DNA of 43,033 bases from an uncultured Porphyromonadaceae bacterium (GCA_947073495.1 CAMTMX010000019.1:1-43033), one strand, 5' to 3'. Shown: positions 32,523 to 41,652, numbered from the stretch's first letter. Notes: generated by a model from the sequence alone, not told the origin. A program made the numbers and translations.

Positions 32523-32563
32523 TTGCAATTTAACGAGCTTCCATGTCTCGCCAGAGATTGCAA
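32523..32563 (-). promoter_or_regulatory. Possible structured leader of rplS
   Basis: TTGCAAT (32523-32529) pairs with ATTGCAA (32557-32563) and encloses CGAG/CTCG (32534-32537 with 32547-32550). It lies within the predicted 70-base leader, where ribosomal protein autoregulation would act. Not matched to a known family. Confidence 0.35.
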
Positions 32564-32571
32564 ATTCGGCG

Positions 32572-32603
32572 CAAAGTTACATTTTTTTTCTAACATACGC
32601 AAA
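32572..32603 (-). promoter_or_regulatory. rplS promoter
   Basis: On the minus strand TTTG (32603-32600), 20 bases, TAACTTTG (32579-32572): full consensus. It ends four bases from the rsgA stop. Confidence 0.85.
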
Positions 32604-32606
32604 TTT

Positions 32607-33596
32607 TCAAAATGGTTTGCGGTATTTATCTGCGCCTGCCTCTTCCGATGCTTCTTCAAGTATTGACAAATATGAAGCATAGCGGCTTTCTGATATGTAA
32701 TGGTCTTCCACTGCCGGGACAACCGCACACCCCGGTTCTCCGGTATGCTTACAGTCGCTGTAGCGGCAATTTCGGGACATCCTGAATATCTCCGGAAAAA
32801 AATGCCCAACCTCTTCAGGAGCAAAATCAATTGTGCCGAAACCCCTCACGCCGGGGACATCGATGAGCGCTCCCCCTTCCGGAATATCGATCATTTCTGA
32901 AAAAGTTGTGGTATGAGTGCCGGTGTGGTGAATATCCGAGATCTCACCCGTGCGCAGATCCGCCCCGGGCACCAATGCATTTATTAGCGACGACTTTCCG
33001 ACTCCGCTGTTTCCGGCAAGGAGTGTGATCTTGTTTGTGACGAACTCTTTCAACCGGCAAAGACCTTCTCCGGTCGCGGCTGAGACGAAAAACACCTGAT
33101 ACCCGATTGTGTTGTATAAGTTTTTGAGGGCTTCGGCAAGCTCCCGGTCGTCTTCATCCCACATGTCTTCCTTATTGAGCACCAGGGAAGCGTTCACGCA
33201 ATAGGCTTCCGCCGTGGCGAGAAAGCGGTCTATAAACGTAGTGGTGGTGGCAGGCTCTCGCAATGTGGCCACAAGGATTGCAAGATCTATGTTTGACGCA
33301 AGAATATGACTTTCTTTTGAAAGATTGGACGCCCTCCTTATGATGTAATTCTTGCGCGGGGCTATGGCTGTGATATAGTCGGCGTCGTCGGCAGCTTCCG
33401 CTACTGTCACGATATCACCCACGGCAACAGGATTTGTGGTGCGTATCCCCTTTATCCTGAAATTCCCCTTTATCCTGCATGGAAGTTCCTCCCCATTGTC
33501 AAGCCGGACAATAAAAGAACTGCCAGTGTTTCTTATCACCCTGCCTTCTCCAAGAATTTGAGAAGGGAACGGTGTCTGATTTTTCTTCTTGCTCAT
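32607..33596 (-). CDS. rsgA: Ribosome small-subunit-dependent GTPase A
   Basis: 329 aa. OB domain (RVIRNTGSSFIVRL), then a circularly permuted GTPase with NKED (G4), GNSGVGKSSLIN (G1/P-loop) and DVPGVRGF (G3). The zinc site has Cys-x-Tyr-x-x-Cys-x-His and a further Cys (CRYSDCKHTGEPGCAV). Assists late 30S maturation. The ATG is four bases after a -7 box; a GTG 20 codons in (at RVIRNTG) is an alternative start that would match the shorter family N-terminus. Confidence 0.95.
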   Translation of the reverse strand: MSKKKNQTPFPSQILGEGRVIRNTGSSFIVRLDNGEELPCRIKGNFRIKGIRTTNPVAVGDIVTVAEAADDADYITAIAPRKNYIIRRASNLSKESHILASNIDLAILVATLREPATTTTFIDRFLATAEAYCVNASLVLNKEDMWDEDDRELAEALKNLYNTIGYQVFFVSAATGEGLCRLKEFVTNKITLLAGNSGVGKSSLINALVPGADLRTGEISDIHHTGTHTTTFSEMIDIPEGGALIDVPGVRGFGTIDFAPEEVGHFFPEIFRMSRNCRYSDCKHTGEPGCAVVPAVEDHYISESRYASYLSILEEASEEAGADKYRKPF

Positions 33597-33600
33597 GATG

Positions 33601-33633
33601 CAAAATTAAGCAATTGAATCGGAATGCACAATA
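33601..33633 (-). promoter_or_regulatory. rsgA promoter implying a leaderless mRNA
   Basis: On the minus strand ATTG, 21 bases, TAATTTTG (33608-33601), then CATC, then ATG. The usual +1 offset puts the transcript start on the A of the start codon. Confidence 0.6.
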
Positions 33634-33738
33634 GACAACAATTTATGCTCTGAAATTGTTAAAAATAATAGAAAACAATAATATTTTTATTAAAGATTAA
33701 TATAAAATACAGTAATAAAATGGTATTTATGACAGAAT

Positions 33739-33771
33739 TTTGTTAAATACCGATTATTTTTATTACTTTTG
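33739..33771 (+). promoter_or_regulatory. Promoter of the winged-helix gene
   Basis: TTTG (33739-33742), 21 bases, TACTTTTG (33764-33771). AT-rich surroundings. Leader about 67 bases. Confidence 0.8.
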
Positions 33772-33842
33772 CCGGAAAAGATAAACATAGCCAATAAAAA
33801 ACGCTAAAAATCTAAGTTTAACATTAATTAAATTTCGAAACA

Positions 33843-34049
33843 ATGGACATCGATTCAATTGGTACATGGGCAGGAGAGGTCTACAAAGCGCTTGAAAATT
33901 CAGAGACCCGCACACTTGGACTCAAGCTTGTCAAGAAAGCTACCAAACTTAAGAAAGATGAGATCATGGCTGCTCTCGGCTGGCTTGGCAGAGAAGGCAA
34001 AATCGTGATCACTATGAATGACGAGGATATTGTCATATCTCTTGTTTAA
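33843..34049 (+). CDS. Small winged helix-turn-helix protein (PF10771 type)
   Basis: 68 aa. The whole protein is one winged helix: IGTWAGEVYKAL (helix 1), LGLKLVKKATKLKKDEIMAALGWLGREGKI (helices 2-3), then the wing VITMNDEDIVISLV. This matches the small Bacteroidetes family once called DUF2582. Target DNA unknown. A single-gene unit with strong promoter and strong terminator, so it may be highly expressed. Confidence 0.85.
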   Translation: MDIDSIGTWAGEVYKALENSETRTLGLKLVKKATKLKKDEIMAALGWLGREGKIVITMNDEDIVISLV

Positions 34050-34120
34050 TTTATTCTGCCGCGCAGAAACAGCCACTGTTTCGCGTGTTTCAGTTTCATT
34101 CTGAAAAAAGCTACCGAAAT

Positions 34121-34152
34121 AAAAAGGATTGGCCTCACGGTCAATCCTTTTT
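34121..34152 (+). terminator. Intrinsic terminator after the winged-helix gene
   Basis: 14-bp stem (34121-34134 with 34139-34152, one G-T pair), loop TCAC, A-run before and T-run after; could also end leftward transcription. Confidence 0.88.
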
Positions 34153-34244
34153 CTGTGCTAAAAATCAAAACTATTCAATATATTCTTCTAAAAAAGCCAT
34201 ATCTTGTAATGAAACCCCCAAATGGTCTCATTTGAATATTTCAT

Positions 34245-34688
34245 CTATTTGCGAAACGGGACAGCACATATCACTCTGACAGGAACCGCCTGCCCTTCTA
34301 TTTTACCCGGTGTCCAATCAGGCATCTTGGAGAGGATCCTGACCGCTTCACGGTTCAAGGTCTGCTCCACTCCCCTAAGCACCGTGACATCACTGACCTT
34401 CCCGTCGATATTGACCACGAAGGCACAGGTCACTCTTCCTTCCACTCCTCGTGAATAAGCCTCCGCCGGATAACGGCGTGTCTCATTTATATAATTTAGA
34501 AGAGCAGACCCCCCTCCGGGAAACTGAGGCTTGTCGTCCACGTAGTCAAACTCATACACTTCCCTATATACAAGACTGCCATTGGCATTCACCCCTGAGG
34601 TAATGCGACAGGTCTGCGCCGATGCTTCCGAATAGAAGACAGAAGCTGTTATAGCACCGATAAGGAATAGGATGGAACGAGCTTTCAT
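34245..34688 (-). CDS. Secreted TonB C-terminal domain protein
   Basis: 147 aa. Signal peptide MKARSILFLIGAITASVFYSEASA; the rest is a TonB_C-type domain (PQFPGGGSALLNYINETRRYP, then GRVTCAFVVNIDGKVSDVTVLRG, ending ILSKMPDWTPGKIEGQAVPVR). It lacks the proline-rich spacer and membrane anchor of a true TonB, so it is a free periplasmic TonB_C protein of unknown partner. Divergent from the PorQ-like gene. Confidence 0.87.
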   Translation of the reverse strand: MKARSILFLIGAITASVFYSEASAQTCRITSGVNANGSLVYREVYEFDYVDDKPQFPGGGSALLNYINETRRYPAEAYSRGVEGRVTCAFVVNIDGKVSDVTVLRGVEQTLNREAVRILSKMPDWTPGKIEGQAVPVRVICAVPFRK

Positions 34689-34715
34689 TTATGCTATCTG
34701 GTAGTTTTTATGCTG

Positions 34716-34747
34716 CAAATATAGAACCCTGTTTTTGATTTTGCAAA
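34716..34747 (-). promoter_or_regulatory. Promoter of the TonB C-terminal gene
   Basis: On the minus strand TTTG (34747-34744), 20 bases, TATATTTG (34723-34716). Leader about 23 bases. Confidence 0.8.
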
Positions 34748-34859
34748 CATTAGGGTAAAAGAATTTGGTAATTTAAAATAGTTTTACATTTATTCACAGT
34801 TGATGTCTATGGCATGTCATTTGCGCAATAGATTTTGAGGGATTGCGTTTAATCATTGT

Positions 34860-35876
34860 ATGAAAGCTTTGCGTATCATATTTTTGGCTGCGGTTTTTTC
34901 CGCATATATATTGTCGTGGGCACAGACCGGACGGTCAGCTTATGATTTCCTTGATATTCCTACTTCATGTCATGCATTTGGACTCGGAGGCACTAACATC
35001 GCGCTGATTGACGACGATGTAACCTTGGCTCAAGAAAATCCTGCACTCATCGGGCCGGAAATAGACAGACAAGCCTCCGTCAGCTATATGCGTTATTTCG
35101 GTTCAGCCAATTTTGCCGGTGCCAGCTACGGAATGGCAGCCGGAGAACATGGAGCATGTGTGGCGGGCATAAGATATCTTAATTATGGGGAAATTGCCGG
35201 GTATCAACCTGACGGATCTCCTACAGGCTACTTTTCTCCTATCGACGTAGTTTTCGAAGGCACTTATTCCCACGATTTTACCGACAGATTGAGAGGTGGC
35301 ATCAATGTAAAATTCGTCTATAGCGGTTACGAACAATACTCCGCGTTCGCTCTTGCTGCAGATTTAGGATTAAATTATTATGATGATCAACGCGATCTGT
35401 CTCTTTCTGTAGTATTCAAGAACATGGGCGGTCAACTAAAAAAATTTGAAGAGAAATATGACCGCCTCCCATTCGACATTCAGCTTGGATTTATGAAAGG
35501 TATCGGAGATTCCCCCTTTTCATTTGGCATAACCGCTTTCAATCTGACAAAATGGCATCTCCCCTATTATAAGCACGCAAACGAAGGGGAAGAGGGAGAC
35601 TTGCAACTAAAATCAAATTTCGGAAGCGACCTTTTCCGGCACTTGATTTTTTGCGCCCAATACATGCCGAGTCAGCGGTTTTATATAGACATTGCCTATA
35701 ATTATAAGACCCGCACAGACATGAGCACTTACCAAAGAAATTTCTTATCAGGTTTTTCCGCCGGGTTCGGAATCAAAGTGCGCACGTTCTCCGTGGGTCT
35801 GGCGTATGCTATGCCACACAAAAGCGCCTCGTCATTATTACTTAATCTCGGACTGAATATCGGGGAATTGCTATGA
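34860..35876 (+). CDS. porQ: PorQ-like outer-membrane protein
   Basis: 338 aa. Signal peptide then a FadL/PorV-like barrel. RSAYDFLDIPTSCHAFGLGGTNIA is the PorQ-type start, followed by VTLAQENPALIG; GFGIKVRTFSVGLAYAMPHKSASSLLLNLGLNI closes the barrel. PorQ belongs to the type IX secretion system in Porphyromonas, but no other T9SS gene is in the window and homologues persist in gut species. Convergent with cdaA. Confidence 0.82.
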   Translation: MKALRIIFLAAVFSAYILSWAQTGRSAYDFLDIPTSCHAFGLGGTNIALIDDDVTLAQENPALIGPEIDRQASVSYMRYFGSANFAGASYGMAAGEHGACVAGIRYLNYGEIAGYQPDGSPTGYFSPIDVVFEGTYSHDFTDRLRGGINVKFVYSGYEQYSAFALAADLGLNYYDDQRDLSLSVVFKNMGGQLKKFEEKYDRLPFDIQLGFMKGIGDSPFSFGITAFNLTKWHLPYYKHANEGEEGDLQLKSNFGSDLFRHLIFCAQYMPSQRFYIDIAYNYKTRTDMSTYQRNFLSGFSAGFGIKVRTFSVGLAYAMPHKSASSLLLNLGLNIGELL

Positions 35877-35918
35877 CCCTTCACACGAAAAGAGATAGCC
35901 CTATTGTCTAAATCACAA

Positions 35919-36686
35919 TCACTCTGCAAGCGACGAAGAAAGAATATGTTCAAGATCGGGCACACTTACCTTGACTGACATAGATCCGTCCTTAGCCACG
36001 GAAATACCCCCGGTTTCCTCACTCACTATCACACAGACGGCATCCGTCACCTGGCTCATACCAAGTGCTGCGCGATGCCGAAGGCCTAAGTTCTTAGGTA
36101 TATCCATATCATGACTTACCGGCAAGATACACCCCACTGACTTTATCCTGTTGTCGGAAATAATCATGGCACCGTCATGAAGGGGAGAATTTTTAAAGAA
36201 TATGTTTTCTATCAGACGCACATTGATATCCGCATCAATTATATCGCCTGTTTTCTCATAATCGGTCAGAGGCACTTTCCTTTGAAACACTATCAACGCA
36301 CCGGTTTTGCTTTTACTCATGCTCATGCATGCATACACCACCGCCATGATTCTTGAATGATCCTCCTCATTCGTCTTTTCATGTTTGAAAAGACGCTTGA
36401 AGAAACTCAGTCTGCCTCGTGATCCCAACTCAATCAGAAAGCGTTTTATTTGGTCTTGAAATATGATCACCAGTATTATAAGTCCGATACTCATAAATTT
36501 ATCGAGTATCGAGCCGGTGAGACGCATATCGAAAATTTCTGATGCCAGCACCCATAAGACAAAGAAAATCAACACACCATAAAATAGGCTAAGCGTTCCG
36601 CTGTTTTTCATCATTCTATACACGTAGAAAAGCAACAACGCAATCAGCAGTATGTCGATTATGTCTTTTATTCCGAAGTTTATCAT
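35919..36686 (-). CDS. cdaA: Diadenylate cyclase CdaA
   Basis: 255 aa. Makes c-di-AMP from two ATP. Three N-terminal membrane helices (about 8-82), then the DAC domain with the SPLHDGAMII (DGA) and LGLRHRAALG (RHR) catalytic motifs and SEETGGISVAKDG. It follows folP by 28 bases in the same direction, the usual Bacteroidetes pairing. No CdaR gene is next to it. Confidence 0.95.
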   Translation of the reverse strand: MINFGIKDIIDILLIALLLFYVYRMMKNSGTLSLFYGVLIFFVLWVLASEIFDMRLTGSILDKFMSIGLIILVIIFQDQIKRFLIELGSRGRLSFFKRLFKHEKTNEEDHSRIMAVVYACMSMSKSKTGALIVFQRKVPLTDYEKTGDIIDADINVRLIENIFFKNSPLHDGAMIISDNRIKSVGCILPVSHDMDIPKNLGLRHRAALGMSQVTDAVCVIVSEETGGISVAKDGSMSVKVSVPDLEHILSSSLAE

Positions 36687-36714
36687 CTGGAGAGTTGTGT
36701 ATTTTGAGTTTTCA

Positions 36715-37545
36715 TTAGTCTATCCTCAACCGGGAGAACAATTTTACTGTCTGCACAGCCGGCAGCACATCATGAACACGGATAATATTTGCACCCCTGT
36801 CAAGGGCTATGGCGTCAAGCGCTACAGTGCCTTCAAGACTTTCCTCCGGAGTAATTCCAAGAGTTTTCCATATCATGGTCTTGCGGGAAATACCGGCAAG
36901 CACAGGCAGCCCCATTTTGCAAAATTCCCCCAGTTCGTTAAGCATCTGAAAATTCTGAGCCAACGTCTTGGCAAATCCGAAACCGGGATCTATTATAATG
37001 TCGTTCACTCCCATGCCCCGAAGGTGGCAGACCTTCTTTGAAAGATCTGTTATAACCTCGGCAGTCACGTCTTTATAGTCGGTCAACGACTGCATTGTAG
37101 AAGGGGTGCCACGCATGTGCATAAGTACGTAAGCGACTCGCAGGTCAGCCACTGTCTCCTGAATTTCCGGATCAAGTGTACCTCCGCCTATATCATTGAT
37201 TATATCCACACCCCAATCTTCCACACATCGCCGTGCCACGGAAGCCCGAAAAGTATCTATACTGACCGGTATCCGGGGAGCCACCTCTTTAACCACCTCA
37301 AGCGCACGCGCAAGACGGTCATACTCCTCCTCCGGGCTGACATCGCCTGCGCCCGGACGGGAGGAATACCCCCCGAGGTCAAGAATGTCTGCACCCTCGG
37401 CAATCATTCTTTCCACTCTCTGGCGTATTTCTTTGCCTCCTTGTGTGCGGCTTCCGCTATAAAAACTGTCGGGAGTCACGTTGACGATCCCCATCACTTT
37501 CGGAATGGAGAGATCCATCAATTCTCCTCGGATGTTGAGAGTCAT
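36715..37545 (-). CDS. folP: Dihydropteroate synthase
   Basis: 276 aa TIM barrel. Condenses pABA with dihydropterin pyrophosphate in folate synthesis; the sulfonamide target. Motifs: GIVNVTPDSFYSGS, DLGGYSSRPGA, SIDTFRASVA, NDIGGG, MHMRGTP, DPGFGFAKT, GISRKT, IRVHDV. ATG at 37545 or nine codons in (MDLSIPK). A heptamer hairpin separates it from typA upstream. Confidence 0.95.
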   Translation of the reverse strand: MTLNIRGELMDLSIPKVMGIVNVTPDSFYSGSRTQGGKEIRQRVERMIAEGADILDLGGYSSRPGAGDVSPEEEYDRLARALEVVKEVAPRIPVSIDTFRASVARRCVEDWGVDIINDIGGGTLDPEIQETVADLRVAYVLMHMRGTPSTMQSLTDYKDVTAEVITDLSKKVCHLRGMGVNDIIIDPGFGFAKTLAQNFQMLNELGEFCKMGLPVLAGISRKTMIWKTLGITPEESLEGTVALDAIALDRGANIIRVHDVLPAVQTVKLFSRLRID

Positions 37546-37559
37546 GTTAATATTGAATG

Positions 37560-37607
37560 TTGAATCTTGAATGTTGAATCAATTAAAATTCAACATTCAA
37601 GATTCAA
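37560..37607. repeat. 20-bp perfect heptamer-based hairpin between typA and folP
   Basis: TTGAATCTTGAATGTTGAAT (37560-37579) is the exact reverse complement of 37588-37607; the loop is 8 bases. The arms are 7-base units TTGAATC, TTGAATG, TTGAAT, and one more unit of ATTGAATG type extends the left side. No T-run follows in the folP direction. Confidence 0.9.
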
Positions 37608-37615
37608 AATTATAT

Positions 37616-39418
37616 TCAGCTGTTTCTGTTTGCACGTTTGCGCTCATTCTCGTCAAGAATAATCTTACGAAGGCGAAGATGATTCGGAGTGACCTCCACA
37701 TATTCATCTTCCTTGATATATTCCAAAGCTTCCTCAAGTGAGAACACAACCGGAGGTACAATTCTTGCCTTGTCGTCTGCTCCGGAAGCACGCATATTGG
37801 TAAGCTTCTTCGATTTGGTGACGTTTACTATGATATCGCTGTCTTTAGCGTTTTCGCCAACAACCTGTCCGGCATATACCTCTTCCTGAGGGAAGATAAA
37901 GAATTTGCCGCGGTCCTGAAGCTTATCTATGGCATAAGCATATGCCGTACCTGCCTCCAGGGCGATCAATGAACCGTTTGTACGACGTTCTATATCACCT
38001 TTCCAAGGTTGATACTCAAGAAACCTGTGTGCCATGATAGCCTCGCCGGCGGTTGCAGTAAGCACATTGTTGCGCAATCCGATAATGCCGCGCGAAGGGA
38101 TCACGAATTCTATATTGATACGGTCATTCTGAGTCTCCATAGAAAGAATATCTCCTTTTCGGCGGGTAACCATGTCAATAACCTTTGAGCTGTATTCCTC
38201 AGGTACATTGATTGTCAAAGCCTCTACTGGTTCACATTTCCTGCCATCGATCTCTTTGATAATAACCTGCGGTTGCCCCACCTGGAGTTCATAACCCTCC
38301 CTGCGCATGGTCTCAATAAGAATGGAGAGATGGAGCACACCTCGTCCGAACACCGACCATTTGTCTTCATTGTCACCCTTTGTGACACGGAGTGCCAAGT
38401 TTCGGTCAAGTTCTTTCTCAAGGCGGTCGGCGATATGACGTGAAGTCACATATTTACCATCCTTTCCAAAAAATGGGGAATCATTGATAGTGAAGGTCAT
38501 AGACATTGTCGGCTCATCGATAGCTATTCTCGGGAGCGGGTCCGGATTGTTAATATCCGAGATTGTATCTCCGATTTCAAAATTATCAAGCCCCACAATA
38601 GCACATATATCGCCGCTACTCACATCTGAGACTTTCTTTCTTCCCATTCCTTCAAAAGTATGGAGCTCCTTTATGCGCTGTTTTGACACGCTTCCATCTT
38701 TTTTACATAGAGCTATATCCATACCCTCACGGAGTGTGCCGCGGTGTACTCGCCCTACCGCAATTCTGCCTACATAGCTGCTGTAGTCAAGACTGGTGAT
38801 GAGCATCTGTGGATCACCTTCTATCTGTTTCGGAGCTGGGATATATTCAATTATGGCGTCAAGAACGGCTGTAATATCCTCCGTGGGTTTACGCCAGTCT
38901 GTCGACATCCAGTTCTGTTTTGCAGACCCATAGATTGTCGGGAAATCAAGTTGGTCTTCAGTGGCGTTGAGATTAAACATCAGGTCGAAAACCATTTCGT
39001 TCACCTCGTCCGGACGGCAGTTCGGCTTGTCAACTTTATTGACCACAACCACCGGTTTCAGACCCATCTGGATCGCCTTCTGGAGCACGAAGCGAGTTTG
39101 TGGCATCGGTCCTTCAAAGGCGTCTACGAGCAGCAGACATCCGTCAGCCATATTAAGCACACGTTCAACCTCACCCCCGAAGTCTGCGTGCCCCGGAGTG
39201 TCAATAATATTGATCTTAGTGCCTTTATAATTGATTGATACGTTTTTGGAGAGGATAGTGATACCTCTTTCACGTTCGAGGTCGTTGTTGTCGAGAATCA
39301 GTTCACCGGTTGATTGATTGTCACGGAAAAGATGACCGGCGAGAAGCATTTTGTCGACCAGAGTAGTCTTGCCGTGGTCGACATGCGCGATAATCGCGAT
39401 GTTGCGGATGTCTTGCAT
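37616..39418 (-). CDS. typA: Translational GTPase TypA/BipA
   Basis: 600 aa from ATG 39418 ([19 protein letters not shown]); the longer frame to 39550 runs through the promoter. P-loop [27 protein letters not shown], plus EF-G-like beta-barrel and C-terminal TypA-specific domain ([21 protein letters not shown]). Acts in ribosome assembly and stress growth. Full family length, with a basic tail ([11 protein letters not shown]). Confidence 0.96.
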   Translation of the reverse strand: MQDIRNIAIIAHVDHGKTTLVDKMLLAGHLFRDNQSTGELILDNNDLERERGITILSKNVSINYKGTKINIIDTPGHADFGGEVERVLNMADGCLLLVDAFEGPMPQTRFVLQKAIQMGLKPVVVVNKVDKPNCRPDEVNEMVFDLMFNLNATEDQLDFPTIYGSAKQNWMSTDWRKPTEDITAVLDAIIEYIPAPKQIEGDPQMLITSLDYSSYVGRIAVGRVHRGTLREGMDIALCKKDGSVSKQRIKELHTFEGMGRKKVSDVSSGDICAIVGLDNFEIGDTISDINNPDPLPRIAIDEPTMSMTFTINDSPFFGKDGKYVTSRHIADRLEKELDRNLALRVTKGDNEDKWSVFGRGVLHLSILIETMRREGYELQVGQPQVIIKEIDGRKCEPVEALTINVPEEYSSKVIDMVTRRKGDILSMETQNDRINIEFVIPSRGIIGLRNNVLTATAGEAIMAHRFLEYQPWKGDIERRTNGSLIALEAGTAYAYAIDKLQDRGKFFIFPQEEVYAGQVVGENAKDSDIIVNVTKSKKLTNMRASGADDKARIVPPVVFSLEEALEYIKEDEYVEVTPNHLRLRKIILDENERKRANRNS

Positions 39419-39441
39419 ATAAAGTCGTTGATATTCGGATG

Positions 39442-39449
39442 CAAAGTTA
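39442..39449 (-). promoter_or_regulatory. -7 box for typA
   Basis: TAACTTTG on the minus strand with a TTG-type -33 near 39474-39477. Leader about 19 bases. A perfect 10-bp hairpin without T-run (39477-39503) lies just upstream. Confidence 0.65.
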
Positions 39450-39476
39450 CAAAATATTTTTGTAACCGATACGCAA

Positions 39477-39503
39477 GCAGGCGGAGTTTTTAGCTCCGCC
39501 TGC
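39477..39503. repeat. Perfect GC-rich hairpin downstream of a barrel gene
   Basis: GCAGGCGGAG (39477-39486) pairs with CTCCGCCTGC (39494-39503); loop TTTTTAG. It sits 44 bases past the leftward barrel stop. It may stabilise or end that transcript, though there is no T-run. Confidence 0.7.
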
Positions 39504-39546
39504 CTATATAACTCATAGTCTCGACTGTCGAGGCTTAAATAGCCAA

Positions 39547-40308
39547 TCAAAATACATATCCGAATCCCAGATTCAGGTAAATCGGATAGAGATTGAATGA
39601 AACAGTTTTAAATGAGGAATTAAATATATCGTTACATCCCCATTCAAGGTTGGCGTTTACAACAAGCTGTCGGTAAACTTTTACTGACGCGCCTAACTGC
39701 ATCCCCCATTGAAATTTTCTTAGCTCGTTGCCGAAATCATAAGACGCCTTGGAATCTCCGGTGAAACTTATCTTGTCGCCCGTAGGATCCCCCTCCCGAA
39801 GATAACCATCGAATACATAACCGTTGAAATCATTGCTGAAGGCATACGACAGATATGGTCCGACATTCAAGACCACCCGGGAGCTAAGCTTATAGAACGC
39901 TGTCAGGGGCACAACCAGTTGCTGAGTATGATACTTGGTCTGAACCTTGCCGGTCCATCGCCCCTTTAGCGTCTTGCCGTTGTCTATTATCTCCATTCCA
40001 TAGTTCTTGACGGTTGCCTTGGTCTTCATTCCTTTTGTCTCGAAACGCAAGCCAAGACCCGCTCCCCATTTTTGGTCGGTCCCTAACCATTTTCTTACAG
40101 TGGCGCCGATCTGGAGATTAAGTTCCGGACTATATGAATTTATCTTGCGGATCTCTGCGGGAAGCGGAATAGGGGAAGCTCCTCCTATGTTTGTGCCCGC
40201 GTTTACCTCATATTCCAAACTCCTGAAAAATCCTTGATTTCCTCCTGCTGAAATTTCATTAACCCCTATCGCAAAAAAGGCTAACACTGCCAATAATATC
40301 TTTTTCAT
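39547..40308 (-). CDS. Porin-family outer-membrane beta-barrel protein
   Basis: 253 aa. Signal peptide MKKILLAVLAFFAIGVNEISA. Alternating strands (LNLQIGATVRKWLG, GAGLGLRFETKG, VLNVGPYLSYAF, MQLGASVKVY) end in YLNLGFGYVF, a C-terminal aromatic as in PF13568-type barrels. It follows the PCMD lipoprotein by 15 bases, so the two proteins are made together. Distinct in sequence from the two barrels at 10.2-12.2 kb. Confidence 0.82.
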   Translation of the reverse strand: MKKILLAVLAFFAIGVNEISAGGNQGFFRSLEYEVNAGTNIGGASPIPLPAEIRKINSYSPELNLQIGATVRKWLGTDQKWGAGLGLRFETKGMKTKATVKNYGMEIIDNGKTLKGRWTGKVQTKYHTQQLVVPLTAFYKLSSRVVLNVGPYLSYAFSNDFNGYVFDGYLREGDPTGDKISFTGDSKASYDFGNELRKFQWGMQLGASVKVYRQLVVNANLEWGCNDIFNSSFKTVSFNLYPIYLNLGFGYVF

Positions 40309-40323
40309 TGAAGTCTATTCTAA

Positions 40324-41463
40324 TTAATTACTTTCCGTATCCGACACACAGGTGATTGAAAGTTCGTCTACCTTAAGGGTGCTTCCTACGGCACCACAAA
40401 AACGGTCGCCGTCTTGGCTCGAACCCATCACAACCGCCAGACTATAATTTCCAGCTTTCAGCTTTTCCGGATCGATTGTCTTGCCGGGTCTATATGTAAA
40501 AGGCACTGAAAATTCCACCCATTCCTCGGAAGCGTAACGATCAGGTATTATTGCCGTTGATATGATATATGGGTTGTCTTCCGCCAACACGTTATTGCCG
40601 TCAAGCCATTCCTGACCGGGCACCGACTCATATAGCACTGCATACAGACTGAAACTGTCGGTCTTGTCTGGAACCGCTACGAGATTACCGTCGGCATCCG
40701 GTTCGCAATAGGTTTCTCCCGGCGTGTATTTATAATAGCCGCTAAACTGAGATGGGACATTCGTGAAAAGTGTACCGAAATGAGTCGCCTCAAGAGGATG
40801 GTTCACGGCGTCGCTCATATCGAATTTACCGATAAACAGGTTGCCGGAAGCAATAGGTTTTCCAAGGCGTTGGCCCCAGCTGCCGGTGCTCCTTGTGACT
40901 AACACGGCGCAATACCCTTCAACCCCATCCTCTCCTTGATAGGTAGGGAATGTATTCGGGGTGGATGCCTGAAATGACAATGCATACGCCTGATTGGCAC
41001 TCGCCCACTCCATCGATTCCTGTCCTGTGGGGCCCACTTCATAAAACACATCATACCGGCAAGCTCCTCCTAAAGCGGACGCTTCCTTGACATGTTCAAA
41101 ACCATAATTAAGATTGATCGTATTATTGTGCTCCGCTATTATTGTATATTCCTTGCTCCATTCCCCGTCTTGAGATGTCACAGTGTAGGTTTGGGGCAAC
41201 AAAAAATTGCGGACTGTGCCGCTCGCCGGTTCTATTGTGGCTCCGGGAGTCAATTCAAATTCGGGAGCAAGCCCCATGAGCGACACATCGCTTTTTACAA
41301 TCAACGTCACTTTATTGTTATCAATCAATGGCTGTCGGTTAAGCACATCGCCCGGAAGCGATACCGAAACTATGTCGCATTCTGCATTCAACGGCTCCTG
41401 TCTTATACATGACATAGTCATGGCCGCCGCACAGAAAACAATCGCCAATTCTGAAATTTTCAT
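40324..41463 (-). CDS. PCMD-domain lipoprotein (barrel partner)
   Basis: 379 aa. Lipoprotein signal ends at Cys19 (MTMSC). Residues about 28-112 are one Ig/BACON-like domain (FELTPGATIEPASG, YTVTSQDGEWSKEYTI). From about 115 comes the PCMD jelly-roll (LNYGFEHV, GNLFIGKFDMSDAVNHP, closing TLKVDELSITC). Shorter than the DUF4493/PCMD proteins at the left end. Function unknown; likely surface glycan binding. Confidence 0.87.
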   Translation of the reverse strand: MKISELAIVFCAAAMTMSCIRQEPLNAECDIVSVSLPGDVLNRQPLIDNNKVTLIVKSDVSLMGLAPEFELTPGATIEPASGTVRNFLLPQTYTVTSQDGEWSKEYTIIAEHNNTINLNYGFEHVKEASALGGACRYDVFYEVGPTGQESMEWASANQAYALSFQASTPNTFPTYQGEDGVEGYCAVLVTRSTGSWGQRLGKPIASGNLFIGKFDMSDAVNHPLEATHFGTLFTNVPSQFSGYYKYTPGETYCEPDADGNLVAVPDKTDSFSLYAVLYESVPGQEWLDGNNVLAEDNPYIISTAIIPDRYASEEWVEFSVPFTYRPGKTIDPEKLKAGNYSLAVVMGSSQDGDRFCGAVGSTLKVDELSITCVSDTESN

Positions 41464-41551
41464 TGAATTTATTGGGATTAATTTTAAATAATTTAAGTTT
41501 TACAAGCTTATCTGAAGTGTTAGATTAATTCATAGCTTGGCAAATTAAGCG

Positions 41552-41559
41552 CAAAAATA
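41552..41559 (-). promoter_or_regulatory. -7 box for the PCMD-barrel operon
   Basis: TATTTTTG on the minus strand, about 90 bases before the ATG. No good -33 element at the usual distance. Confidence 0.4.
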
Positions 41560-41644
41560 CGAATATCTGACCAATAAATCAATATTTTTAATAGGCAAAT
41601 TACAATATATGTTCTCTTTTGACAATTTTATAACTAAATTTCGT

Positions 41645-41652
41645 TAACTTTG
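41645..41652 (+). promoter_or_regulatory. -7 box for the DUF4925-like gene
   Basis: TAACTTTG, with TTTG at 41618-41621 (23 bases between, slightly long). Leader about 55 bases. Confidence 0.6.

Noticed and set aside
34860..35876. Evidence for a working type IX secretion system
   Set aside because: A PorQ-like protein alone is not enough; no other component or C-terminal T9SS sorting signal was seen in the window.
39419..39550. N-terminal extension of TypA
   Set aside because: It crosses a clear -7 promoter box and a GC hairpin; [19 protein letters not shown] is the usual start.
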